NCBI GenBank assembly: GCA_945903265.1
Contig: CAMDNQ010000012.1
Span: forward strand, 49,825-113,824
Origin: Candidatus Sulfopaludibacter sp. SbA3
Lineage (GTDB): Bacteria > Acidobacteriota > Vicinamibacteria > Vicinamibacterales > UBA2999
Direction of reading: 5' to 3'
Length of the DNA: 64,000 nt
Positions 1-8,197 of this stretch are shown here, in pieces. The position numbers and the translations under genes were made by a program. The notes below the pieces were generated by a model. The model saw nothing but the letters and a program-made list of their open reading frames with translations. It was not told the DNA's origin and searched no databases. The first letter of the stretch is position 1; every line of letters starts with the position of its first letter.

Positions 1-487
1 CCACAACGAGATCGACCACGGGCTGGGCATGGGTCGCGGGGACGGCCACGACGGCAATGTCGAAGCGCTCGCGCTTGACCAGCCGCTTCAATTCCTTGAC
101 GTCGTGAATCGGCACGCCGCCGCGCGACTCATGGCCGATTTTCTCGTTGGCAGTGTCAAACAGCGCCGCAATCTCAAAGCCTTCCTGACGGAAACCTGGA
201 TAGTCCGCCAGTGCGAGGCCGAGGTTCCCCGCGCCCATGATCACGACGCGCAAACGCCGATCGAGGCCGAGAATCTGGCGCAGGTGCCGGCGCAGCTCCT
301 TGACGTAGTATCCGACGCCCCGGACGCCGAATTCGCCGAAGTACGCGAGGTCCTTGCGGATCTGGGCGGCGTTGAGATGGAACTGCTCGGCAAGCGCCTG
401 CGACGAGATCGTCTGCACGCCGGAGACATCGAGCTCGTTGAGACAGCGAAGGTAAACCGACAGTCGATTGGTCGTCAGCTCAGACAC
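1..487 (-). CDS. rex: Redox-sensing transcriptional repressor Rex (3' end cut by window edge)
   Basis: Rex represses respiratory and fermentative genes and leaves DNA when NADH rises. About 162 residues are visible: an N-terminal winged-helix region (LSVYLRCL, then AQIRKDLAYFGEFG, the typical Rex recognition-helix region) followed by a Rossmann NAD-binding motif VIMGAGNLGLAL near residues 82-93. The C-terminal 50 or so residues lie outside the window. I chose the GTG at 487 because it places the helix-turn-helix at the usual distance from the N terminus. An ATG at 544 would add 19 residues but leave only 8 bp to the divergent OPT transporter start. A Rex-box-like sequence lies at 510-528, so autoregulation is possible. 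The family call is firm; the start is uncertain. Confidence 0.9.
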   Translation of the reverse strand, partial: MSELTTNRLSVYLRCLNELDVSGVQTISSQALAEQFHLNAAQIRKDLAYFGEFGVRGVGYYVKELRRHLRQILGLDRRLRVVIMGAGNLGLALADYPGFRQEGFEIAALFDTANEKIGHESRGGVPIHDVKELKRLVKRERFDIAVVAVPATHAQPVVDLVV

Positions 488-509
488 CTGGTCGGGCGTT
501 TGGCGACGC

Positions 510-528
510 TTGTTCGGCCGATTCACAA
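510..528. promoter_or_regulatory. Candidate Rex operator between rex and the OPT transporter
   Basis: The plus strand reads TTGTTCGGCCGATTCACAA. The right half matches the Rex half-site TTCACAA exactly. The left half keeps only TTGT of TTGTGAA, and the spacing is one base longer than in classical Rex boxes. It sits 23 bp upstream of the preferred rex start and 25 bp upstream of the divergent OPT start. Location favours a real site; the imperfect left half does not. Confidence 0.35.
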
Positions 529-552
529 GCTCCAATGCTACCATCTCGCGCC

Positions 553-2493
<1,941 letters not shown>

Positions 2494-2497
2494 TGAT

Positions 2498-3610
2498 GTG
2501 AGGCTCCGTGGCACGCTCGCGGCACTCGCGCTCCTCATCATCGCGGTAGACGCGATCCCGCAGACGGCCGTCCGCCGTCTCGCCACTGTCGCCGCCCTTC
2601 GGCAGTATCCCGGCTACTACCACATGCAGAACGTGCTGCTCCACGGCGAGCTCGTGGAAAGCGGCCCACGCTTCGTGCTTCGCGGAGGCGAGGCTGAAAT
2701 CGCGGTCGTCCTGAACAATCAGAGCACGCCTTCGGGCATCGTCGAAGTGCGCGGCCAGTTGATCGACATCGGACGATTCGAGCCAGGCGACGCGCGCGTG
2801 CAGGCGTACACCGGTCCGTTGTCGCTCGCGCCCGAGAACTGGCCTCGTCCGGGCGAGGAGCTCGTCATCAACGTGACGAGCGTCGGCGAGGCGCAGCTCG
2901 CGACGACCCCGTCGGTGCGCGGGCTCGCGCTCCAGCCGTGGCGCTTCGACGGACAGCAGGTGACCATCGTCGGCGAGTTCCGCGGCCGGAATCTTTTTGG
3001 AGATCTCCCGAGCGCGCCTGGGAAAAGCCGCTGGGATTTCGTGCTGCGTATGGTGGACTCTGCGGTCTGGGTCACGGATCTCCGGCCGCGCGGCCGCGGT
3101 TTCGACCTGTCGGTCGATGCCCGCGTCGATACAGGCCGGTGGCTGCAGATCACCGGCACGGTGGGTCAGGATCGCGGCCTGGTGACGCTGACAGGTACGA
3201 CAATCGCCACCGCGACGCCGCCGCAAATGACCGCCGCGCCCGATGAGGATGTGGCCGCGCCCTCGGTACCGATCGAGCCAGGCGAAGTGGTCTTCAGCTC
3301 CCCGACCGAAGGCGATGTCGACATCCCGCTAGCCAGCAGCATCCGCGTGCAGTTCTCGCGCGGCCTCGACCCTGCATCGATTGCCGACCGGATTCGCGTC
3401 TCCTACGTGGGGGGCGCAGTGGCCGGCGAACCGCCCGCCCCGCTGGGCTTTACGTTCAATTACGACGCGGGACCGCGGTCGATCGAGATCAACCTCACGA
3501 GTCCTCCTGAGCGATTCCGGACTATCCGCGTGGAGCTGTTGGAAGGGATTCGCACGTTCGACGGCGCGCCAGTCACGCCGTGGGCGTTAACCTTTTCGGT
3601 CGGCGGTTAG
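2498..3610 (+). CDS. Exported protein with C-terminal bacterial Ig-like domain
   Basis: This 370-residue protein of unknown function is probably secreted to the periplasm. The GTG start at 2498 gives an N-terminal signal peptide (VRLRGTLAALALLIIAVDA). Residues 265-370 (VVFSSPTEGDVDIPLASSIRVQFSRGL onward) match the Ig-like fold of SbsA/Big_5 type, which begins with a proline-rich strand and a statement of conditions for an extremum. The middle contains two repeats of an OB-like pattern (RGQLIDIGRFEPGD and ITGTVGQDRGLVTLTGT). It follows the OPT gene by 4 bp, so the two are probably co-transcribed. Its last 24 bases overlap the convergent acyltransferase gene. Larger upstream starts in this frame lie inside the transporter gene and are not credible. 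Confidence 0.75.
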   Translation: MRLRGTLAALALLIIAVDAIPQTAVRRLATVAALRQYPGYYHMQNVLLHGELVESGPRFVLRGGEAEIAVVLNNQSTPSGIVEVRGQLIDIGRFEPGDARVQAYTGPLSLAPENWPRPGEELVINVTSVGEAQLATTPSVRGLALQPWRFDGQQVTIVGEFRGRNLFGDLPSAPGKSRWDFVLRMVDSAVWVTDLRPRGRGFDLSVDARVDTGRWLQITGTVGQDRGLVTLTGTTIATATPPQMTAAPDEDVAAPSVPIEPGEVVFSSPTEGDVDIPLASSIRVQFSRGLDPASIADRIRVSYVGGAVAGEPPAPLGFTFNYDAGPRSIEINLTSPPERFRTIRVELLEGIRTFDGAPVTPWALTFSVGG

Positions 3611-4342
3611 CTCCCGCTTCGTGTCCCACACCGAGCCTTCATCCAGCAACGCCTGAACCGCACCGCGCACCCGTGCGATCAGGTCGTCCCTGTCGGCAAG
3701 CGTGAGGCCCGCTGTCGGGATAGCCTCCCCGATTCGCACGCTGACTTTGACGGGGCGTACGAAGGCACTCCCCTTCCGCATGGCCGCCCGGCCGCCCTGG
3801 ACGGCGACGGGGACGATCGGCGTCTGCGCTTCGATGGCCATGATGAAGCCACCCTTCTTGAATGGCAGGAGAGCGCCGGTCCGGCTGCGGGTCCCTTCCG
3901 GGAATATCAGAAACGAGCGGCCCGAACGCAGGGCGGCGGCACCGCGCGCAATCGATGCCAGCGCCTTGTCCCGGTCGCCGCGGTCGATAGGCACGAATCC
4001 GCCAACGTCGAAGATCGTCCCCATGATCGGGAACTTGTGCAGCTCGGCCTTGTAGAGGACGTGCAGCTGGGGGTGCAACACCTTAAAGAGGAGCGGGGGG
4101 TCGACGTTGCTCTCGTGGTTCGAGCAGAACACGACGGCTGACGAGGGCACCCGCTCGCGGCCGGCTACGCGATAGCGGATCCCGGCAAGCGTGAGCGCCA
4201 GCCAGACGCCGCCGTGTCCCAGTGCGTACAAGCCGCGCTTCCACCGCAGCACGACCCCGACCACCAACCCGAGAGGGCCCGCAACGGCGATATACGCCAG
4301 GATGACGACGTAGGTGACGAGGGACCGGACGACGGCGAACAT
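3587..4342 (-). CDS. 1-acyl-sn-glycerol-3-phosphate acyltransferase (PlsC family)
   Basis: It transfers an acyl chain to lysophosphatidic acid to form phosphatidic acid at the inner membrane. The protein has 251 residues from the ATG at 4342 (MFAVVRSL), which places a membrane segment (VTYVVILAYIAVAGPLGLVVGVV) at the N terminus. The catalytic HX4D box is NHESNVDPP and the substrate-binding box is FPEGTRSR, with a further conserved VPIDRGD. All catalytic residues are present. An earlier ATG at 4420 would extend it by 26 residues through the CarD terminator and is unlikely. The 3' end overlaps the preceding plus-strand gene by 24 bp. Confidence 0.92.
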   Translation of the reverse strand: MFAVVRSLVTYVVILAYIAVAGPLGLVVGVVLRWKRGLYALGHGGVWLALTLAGIRYRVAGRERVPSSAVVFCSNHESNVDPPLLFKVLHPQLHVLYKAELHKFPIMGTIFDVGGFVPIDRGDRDKALASIARGAAALRSGRSFLIFPEGTRSRTGALLPFKKGGFIMAIEAQTPIVPVAVQGGRAAMRKGSAFVRPVKVSVRIGEAIPTAGLTLADRDDLIARVRGAVQALLDEGSVWDTKRELTADRKG

Positions 4343-4400
4343 GTCGGACAACTTATTCAGGCCACAACGATTCGACAAGCCGATTCGAACACACTGTACG

Positions 4401-4431
4401 AAAAAACGCCCGGGAGACATGCTCCCGGGCG
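4401..4431 (-). terminator. Intrinsic terminator of the carD transcript
   Basis: A perfect 10-bp stem (CGCCCGGGAG with CTCCCGGGCG, 4407-4416 and 4422-4431) closes a 5-nt loop. Read on the minus strand it is followed at once by six T residues (4406-4401). It lies 32 bp downstream of the carD stop codon. Confidence 0.85.
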
Positions 4432-4462
4432 GGCATAGAGGGCTAGGGCAAAGAGAAAGAGC

Positions 4463-5056
4463 TTAGGACGCGCGAGCGGTTCGCCGCGCGACCGCGATGA
4501 CCGCCGCCTTCACAGGCTTGGTGATCTTCGCGCGCGTCGCGGCGCGGGCAACGTTGCGCGCTTTGACCATGAAGCACTTCTCGAGGGCGCGGTCGACCTT
4601 ATCCTCAACCGCCGCCACCTTTTCGCGCATGACTTCCGAAATTTCCGAGATGATGAGCGCACGCGCCCGATCCAGCATCCGCTTCTCGCGGAACGACAGG
4701 CTCTTGGACTTGCTCAGGAACGTCAGGCTCTTGAGGACATCGGCCATGTCGTAAATCGACCCGGTGCGCATCTTGTCCGAGTTGTCCTTGAAGCGCCCCT
4801 TCCAGTTCTGGTGGTTGTCGATCCGGCCATCGCCCAGGAGGCCGAACAACCGCTCGACTTCTTCGTCTGTGATGGCCTTTCGCAGGCCGACGTTATCGAC
4901 GTTGGCGACGGGGACGAGGACAGTCGTGTCGTTGGACACGATTCGAAGATGAAAGAAACCGCACGTGGTACCGAGAATCGTCTTTTCTTCAACGCGTTCG
5001 ACGATACCGAGCCCGTGGTTCGGGTAGATGACCTTGTCGCCGACCTGGAATGTCAC
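4463..5056 (-). CDS. carD: CarD-family transcriptional regulator
   Basis: CarD binds the RNA polymerase beta subunit and stabilises open promoter complexes. The RNA-polymerase-interaction domain is recognisable at the N terminus (VTFQVGDKVIYPNHGLGIVERVEE), followed by the helical DNA-binding region (SLTFLSKSKSLSFREKRMLDRARALIISEISEV). The C-terminal 30 residues are Lys/Arg/Ala-rich. The GTG start at 5056 gives the canonical family start and has GGGGG a few bases upstream. The ATG at 5110 falls at the predicted transcription start, so it cannot easily be used. The gene has its own promoter (5116-5144) and its own terminator (4401-4431), so it is a single-gene unit. Confidence 0.92.
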   Translation of the reverse strand: MTFQVGDKVIYPNHGLGIVERVEEKTILGTTCGFFHLRIVSNDTTVLVPVANVDNVGLRKAITDEEVERLFGLLGDGRIDNHQNWKGRFKDNSDKMRTGSIYDMADVLKSLTFLSKSKSLSFREKRMLDRARALIISEISEVMREKVAAVEDKVDRALEKCFMVKARNVARAATRAKITKPVKAAVIAVARRTARAS

Positions 5057-5115
5057 GTTTCCCCCGTTGGAAGGTTGGTGGTAGGACCGGACTCGCGCCG
5101 GGAATTGCACTCACG

Positions 5116-5144
5116 AGTATAGCGCAGGGCGCCCTCAGAATCAA
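5116..5144 (-). promoter_or_regulatory. Sigma-70-type promoter of carD
   Basis: On the minus strand TTGATT (5144-5139) and TATACT (5121-5116) are separated by exactly 17 bp. The expected transcription start is near 5109, giving a leader of about 52 nt before the GTG at 5056. The rest of the interval 5145-5340 shows no gene-like reading frame or clear structure. Confidence 0.75.
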
Positions 5145-5342
5145 CGAAATATGGCCGAAAAACGTCGATTTTGCGCACTTCAGCCCTGCTGTTGGACCGT
5201 TCAACGCCATTCGTTTACAGCCGTGGTGTGCCGTTAACATGCGGAAATTCCGACATTTGTGGGCGGCTGCACGAATCGTCCTTCGTCCGGAAGCCCCCAC
5301 TCGAAAAAGTGCAACCCTTAGTCGATCCGTGTAAGGGATCGG

Positions 5343-5348
5343 TAAAAT
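5343..5348 (+). promoter_or_regulatory. -10 element of a probably leaderless methyltransferase transcript
   Basis: TAAAAT ends 6 bp before the GTG start codon at 5355, so transcription would begin on or next to the start codon. No Shine-Dalgarno sequence can fit between them. The -35 region is weak. Confidence 0.5.
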
Positions 5349-5354
5349 CGCAGG

Positions 5355-5864
5355 GTGCGAACCCTCCTGGCGGCGTCGCTGGCGGCCGCGATCGCCCTGC
5401 CGCAGGCTCCTTTCGTCGCCACGCCACAGGACGTCGTGGATCGAATGCTGGAACTGGCCGTCCTGCGGTCCTCAGACGTTGTGTACGACCTGGGATGCGG
5501 AGACGGCCGCATCGTGATTGCCGCCGCGCAGCGCTACGGCGCCCGCGGCGTGGGCGTCGACATTGACCCCCAGCGAATTGACGAGGCGAGACGAAACGCA
5601 AAGGCGGCCGGAGTGGCGCATCTGGTCACGTTCCGGGTAGAGGACGCACTTCAAACCGACGTCTCTGAGGCCACCGTCGTGACGCTGTACCTGGTCGCCT
5701 CACTCAATGCGCGGCTGCGTCCGCGGCTCATGAGCCAGCTCCGTCCAGGAGCGCGGATCGTGTCGCACAACTTCCCTATTGGCGACTGGGAGCCGGACAC
5801 GGTACACCCCTTCACGAGCGTCGACGGACAGTCGCGCACGCTTTTCCGCTGGAATATTAGATAG
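5355..5864 (+). CDS. Exported or membrane-anchored SAM-dependent methyltransferase
   Basis: A class I methyltransferase fold in 169 residues. The SAM-binding motif I is VVYDLGCGDGRIVIAAA near residue 42, followed by the acidic loop VGVDIDPQRIDEARRNA. The N terminus (MRTLLAASLAAAIALPQAPF) looks like a signal peptide or anchor, which is odd for an enzyme using cytoplasmic SAM. The arrangement of hydrophobic N terminus, P/VATPQDVVDRMLELA and DLGCGDGRI resembles the FAM173/ANT-KMT protein-lysine methyltransferase family, but the substrate is unknown. The GTG start lies 7 bp after a TAAAAT box, suggesting a leaderless mRNA. The function is inferred only from motifs. Confidence 0.8.
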   Translation: MRTLLAASLAAAIALPQAPFVATPQDVVDRMLELAVLRSSDVVYDLGCGDGRIVIAAAQRYGARGVGVDIDPQRIDEARRNAKAAGVAHLVTFRVEDALQTDVSEATVVTLYLVASLNARLRPRLMSQLRPGARIVSHNFPIGDWEPDTVHPFTSVDGQSRTLFRWNIR

Positions 5865-5865
5865 G

Positions 5866-5880
5866 GATCAGGGGTCAGGC
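5866..5880. repeat. Short GGGATC-type low-complexity repeat
   Basis: The sequence gggatcaggggtcag fills the 10-bp gap between the methyltransferase stop and the convergent ATP-grasp gene. It resembles the GGGAT-rich tracts at 10761-10820 and 40161-40192. Confidence 0.4.
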
Positions 5881-6894
5881 TCGGGCGACCGCGAGCTCGA
5901 CGATCTCTTCGATCAGCTGCGTGTACGTCCGCCCTGACTTGCGCGCCGCCATGGCGAGCTCCGCCTTCGATGCGAGCCAGGGATTGGGATTGACCTCGAT
6001 CACGTGCACCTTGCCATCAGGCTGCAAACGCATGTCGACGCGGCCGTAGTCGCGCAGCTCGAGCGCTTGATACGCAGCCACTGCGGTCTGATGCAGGGTC
6101 TGGACGAGCTCGTCGGAAAGGTCGGTGGCGATGGCTGATTTGGTGTCGCGGTAGGCAGCCGTCCCCTTTCCCCACTTCACTTCCGCCGCCGCGATGCGCG
6201 GGGTCCCCTCGGGAAGCTTCGATAAATCAAGCTCCACGATGGGGAGCGCTTCCGGTTTTTCGTTGCCCAGGACCCCCACGTACATCTCGCGTCCCTCGAT
6301 GTATTCCTCGATCAGGACCGGGGAATCGAAGTTGGCGTGGAGCCAGTCGATGCGTTCCATCAGCTCCCGGATCGAATTGACCACCGCGCTGAATTCGATG
6401 CCGATCGACCCGTCCTCGCGCGCCGGCTTGACGATGACCGGAAATTCGAGGTCGTGCGAAAAATCGAGCCGTCCCCGAAACGATTTCGCGAACGTTGGCG
6501 TGTGGATCCCATGGAACGCGAAGATTTTTTTCGCGACGGCCTTGTCCTGCGCCAGCATCAGCCCATGGGTGCCCGAGCCGGTGTATTTCCTGCCGAGCAG
6601 CTCCAGGAATGCCGCGATCTTGTAATCGGCGGTGTCGTCCTCTGCAAAAGATTCCGAGAGGTTGAAGACCAGATCGCATTCGGCTTTCGCCAGGCCCAGC
6701 AGGCTCTTCTGCGTGCCATCCAGCTCGTACAGGATCGGCTCGTGGCCAAGCTTCGTCAGCGTCTCGGCGACCTCTTCCTCGACTTCCTTCTTATCGAGGG
6801 TACGGACGACCGGCGACTTGTCGCCCGACGCTGGTTCATCGTCGTCATCGACAAGGACGCGGTCGTACAGAACGACGATTTTGAGCTTGCTCAT
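5875..6894 (-). CDS. D-alanine-D-alanine ligase-like ATP-grasp protein
   Basis: An ATP-grasp enzyme of 339 residues. Such enzymes form an amide or peptide bond through an acyl-phosphate. Visible features are DLVFNLSESFAEDD near residue 75, the ATP-binding lysine region FPVIVKPAREDGSIGI, the adenine loop VLIEEYIEGREMYVGV and the metal-binding end DYGRVDMRLQ...VIEVNPNPWL. The region at residues 20-35 is acidic, with DDDDEPASGDK. The ATG at 6894 (MSKLKIVVLYDR) is preferred because residues upstream derive from the spacer repeat. It lies 37 bp after the zinc peptidase gene on the same strand, so the two probably form an operon. A housekeeping Ddl role cannot be excluded, but the length and lack of a cell-wall cluster argue for a different peptide substrate. 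Confidence 0.8.
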   Translation of the reverse strand: MSKLKIVVLYDRVLVDDDDEPASGDKSPVVRTLDKKEVEEEVAETLTKLGHEPILYELDGTQKSLLGLAKAECDLVFNLSESFAEDDTADYKIAAFLELLGRKYTGSGTHGLMLAQDKAVAKKIFAFHGIHTPTFAKSFRGRLDFSHDLEFPVIVKPAREDGSIGIEFSAVVNSIRELMERIDWLHANFDSPVLIEEYIEGREMYVGVLGNEKPEALPIVELDLSKLPEGTPRIAAAEVKWGKGTAAYRDTKSAIATDLSDELVQTLHQTAVAAYQALELRDYGRVDMRLQPDGKVHVIEVNPNPWLASKAELAMAARKSGRTYTQLIEEIVELAVARA

Positions 6895-6931
6895 TCCCTG
6901 GTTGGTAGTCGGTGGTTGGTGGTATGGTAGT
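6895..6931. repeat. Intergenic GTAGTCGGTGGTTGG-type repeat
   Basis: The spacer between the zinc peptidase stop and the ATP-grasp start contains ggttggtagtcggtggttgg and a following tggtatggtag. It belongs to the dispersed family also seen near 7947, 8156, 22444, 48003, 53010, 57923 and 58700. Confidence 0.6.
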
Positions 6932-7936
6932 TTAAGTCTCAAAACGTCCGCGCGTCAGAAAATTCATCGCAAGCGTCGTGGCGAGCACGGTGACCTCGAC
7001 CAGGTACCGCGCCTCTTCGCCACGCTCGCCCCACAGTTTCATGCGCTGGCACGTCCGGCAGATCGAATCGATCAGGGCGCGAACCACCGGCCGCGGGACA
7101 CCGGTCCAATACGTGATTTTCTCGACGAGCTCAGGGCGATGCTTGGTAACGATATCGCCCGCCGGCACGGCTTCCTTCCGCTTGCGCGTCAGGAAGATCT
7201 GCGGGAGATGCGCGTCGAGGGCAATGTCGATGCGCGCCTGACGCTCCTCCCCCGCGGCCTCGTAGAACTGCTCGACGGTGACCTTGATGTCGTCGGGCGT
7301 GATGTCGACATCGCCGGTCTTGACGATCGGTTCGACGTCTGCGAGCGCGCGGGCGACGCGTTCGACGTACCGCAGCTTCTGCATCGCCGGCCACCCTTTG
7401 TAGCGGCGGCGCCATGCGCTGCGAGGGGTCAGCCAGACCGCAAACGTTTCGGCAAAATCTTCGTCGGGATGCTTCTGCGCGTACCACCCCTCGATGTGGC
7501 GCACGAAGCTGCGGCTGAACGGCACCGGCCGATAGTCGTCGCGATACGGCCTGAAGAACGGTCCAAACAGGCGGCGCCACTCCGGGGTCGTATAGAGGCG
7601 GTACGCGTAATTGAACACGTGCCCCGCCTCATGACGCATGTACATCATGACCTGGCGATCCGTCTCGAGCGTATCAGCCGCCTTCTCGATTTTTCGGAGC
7701 TTTGAATCGGCGAGATAGAACGGAATCCCGAGGACGGGTTGCTGATCCGGACAACCCCATTCGTCGGTCAGGTAGCAGACAGGACGGAAGTTCTTGAACC
7801 CGCGCCGCTCGAGCTCCTCGTAGAGCTGACGGATGTAGCCCTCGACCGGCGACCCCTCGACACGGAGGCCGAGCTCGCTGACTTTCTTCCCCAGCACGCC
7901 TCGGATCTCTGGATCGAGCGACTCGAACTTAACCAC
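6932..7936 (-). CDS. Putative zinc-binding metallopeptidase
   Basis: A cytoplasmic protein of 334 residues without signal peptide or membrane segment. The zincin signature HEAGH is at residues 102-106, with acidic candidates for the third ligand in DEDFAETFAVWLTP (residues 159-172). CYLTDEWGCPDQQP near residue 54 is a further recognisable pattern. The architecture fits the putative zinc-binding metallopeptidase family (Peptidase_Mx-like), whose substrates are unknown. The GTG start at 7936 is the only reasonable one. It is followed by the ATP-grasp ligase after 37 bp. A protease paired with a peptide ligase suggests linked cleavage and ligation of a peptide, but that is inference. Confidence 0.75.
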   Translation of the reverse strand: MVKFESLDPEIRGVLGKKVSELGLRVEGSPVEGYIRQLYEELERRGFKNFRPVCYLTDEWGCPDQQPVLGIPFYLADSKLRKIEKAADTLETDRQVMMYMRHEAGHVFNYAYRLYTTPEWRRLFGPFFRPYRDDYRPVPFSRSFVRHIEGWYAQKHPDEDFAETFAVWLTPRSAWRRRYKGWPAMQKLRYVERVARALADVEPIVKTGDVDITPDDIKVTVEQFYEAAGEERQARIDIALDAHLPQIFLTRKRKEAVPAGDIVTKHRPELVEKITYWTGVPRPVVRALIDSICRTCQRMKLWGERGEEARYLVEVTVLATTLAMNFLTRGRFET

Positions 7937-7946
7937 GTCCTGATCT

Positions 7947-7978
7947 TAGTTGGTAGGCGGTAGTCGCCTGGCCGGTAC
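7947..7978. repeat. Divergent copy of the intergenic TTGGTAGGCGGTAG repeat
   Basis: The sequence ttggtaggcggtagtcgcc is a degenerate member of the dispersed spacer repeat, placed just upstream of the zinc peptidase start. Confidence 0.4.
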
Positions 7979-8003
7979 TCGCTCCTCGGCAGGTGGTTCA
8001 GCC

Positions 8004-8153
8004 CTAGCGCTCGGGGAACCGCTCAATCCGCTTGTCGTCTTCAAGCCTGGGCGGTTCCTCCTTCGGTTTCCGGCTGTCTGGATCAGCCGGCGCAGCCGGA
8101 GGATTTAATGGCGGCGCGTTCGGTGGCGGGCTCTTCGTTTCCGGCAAGGCCAT
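8004..8153 (-). CDS. Possible small proline-rich protein (49 aa)
   Basis: An open frame of 49 codons begins at an ATG (8153) 45 bp after the sulfite reductase stop. Its product is Pro-rich in the first half (SPPPNAPPLNPPAAPADP) and highly charged in the second (KPKEEPPRLEDDKRIERF). There is no Shine-Dalgarno sequence, because the region before the ATG is the simple repeat at 8156-8197. I recognise no family. It could be a translated tail of the operon or chance; only the composition speaks for it. Confidence 0.3.
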   Translation of the reverse strand: MALPETKSPPPNAPPLNPPAAPADPDSRKPKEEPPRLEDDKRIERFPER

Positions 8154-8155
8154 AA

Positions 8156-8197
8156 CCACCAACCACCAACTACCAACTACCAACTACCAACCACAAA
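8156..8197. repeat. Tandem CCAACTA-type intergenic repeat
   Basis: A 42-bp tract made of repeated accaacta/accaccaa units (for example caactaccaactaccaacta) begins directly after the sulfite reductase stop codon. It is the longest and most regular copy of the dispersed spacer repeat in the window. Confidence 0.7.

Noticed and set aside
6932..7936. Zinc peptidase and ATP-grasp as a RiPP cluster
   Set aside because: No precursor peptide, transporter or modifying enzyme is adjacent; kept only as a speculative pairing.
8156..8197. CCAACTA tandem tract as a CRISPR array
   Set aside because: Units are 7-8 bp with no spacers and no cas genes; it fits the dispersed low-complexity family instead.
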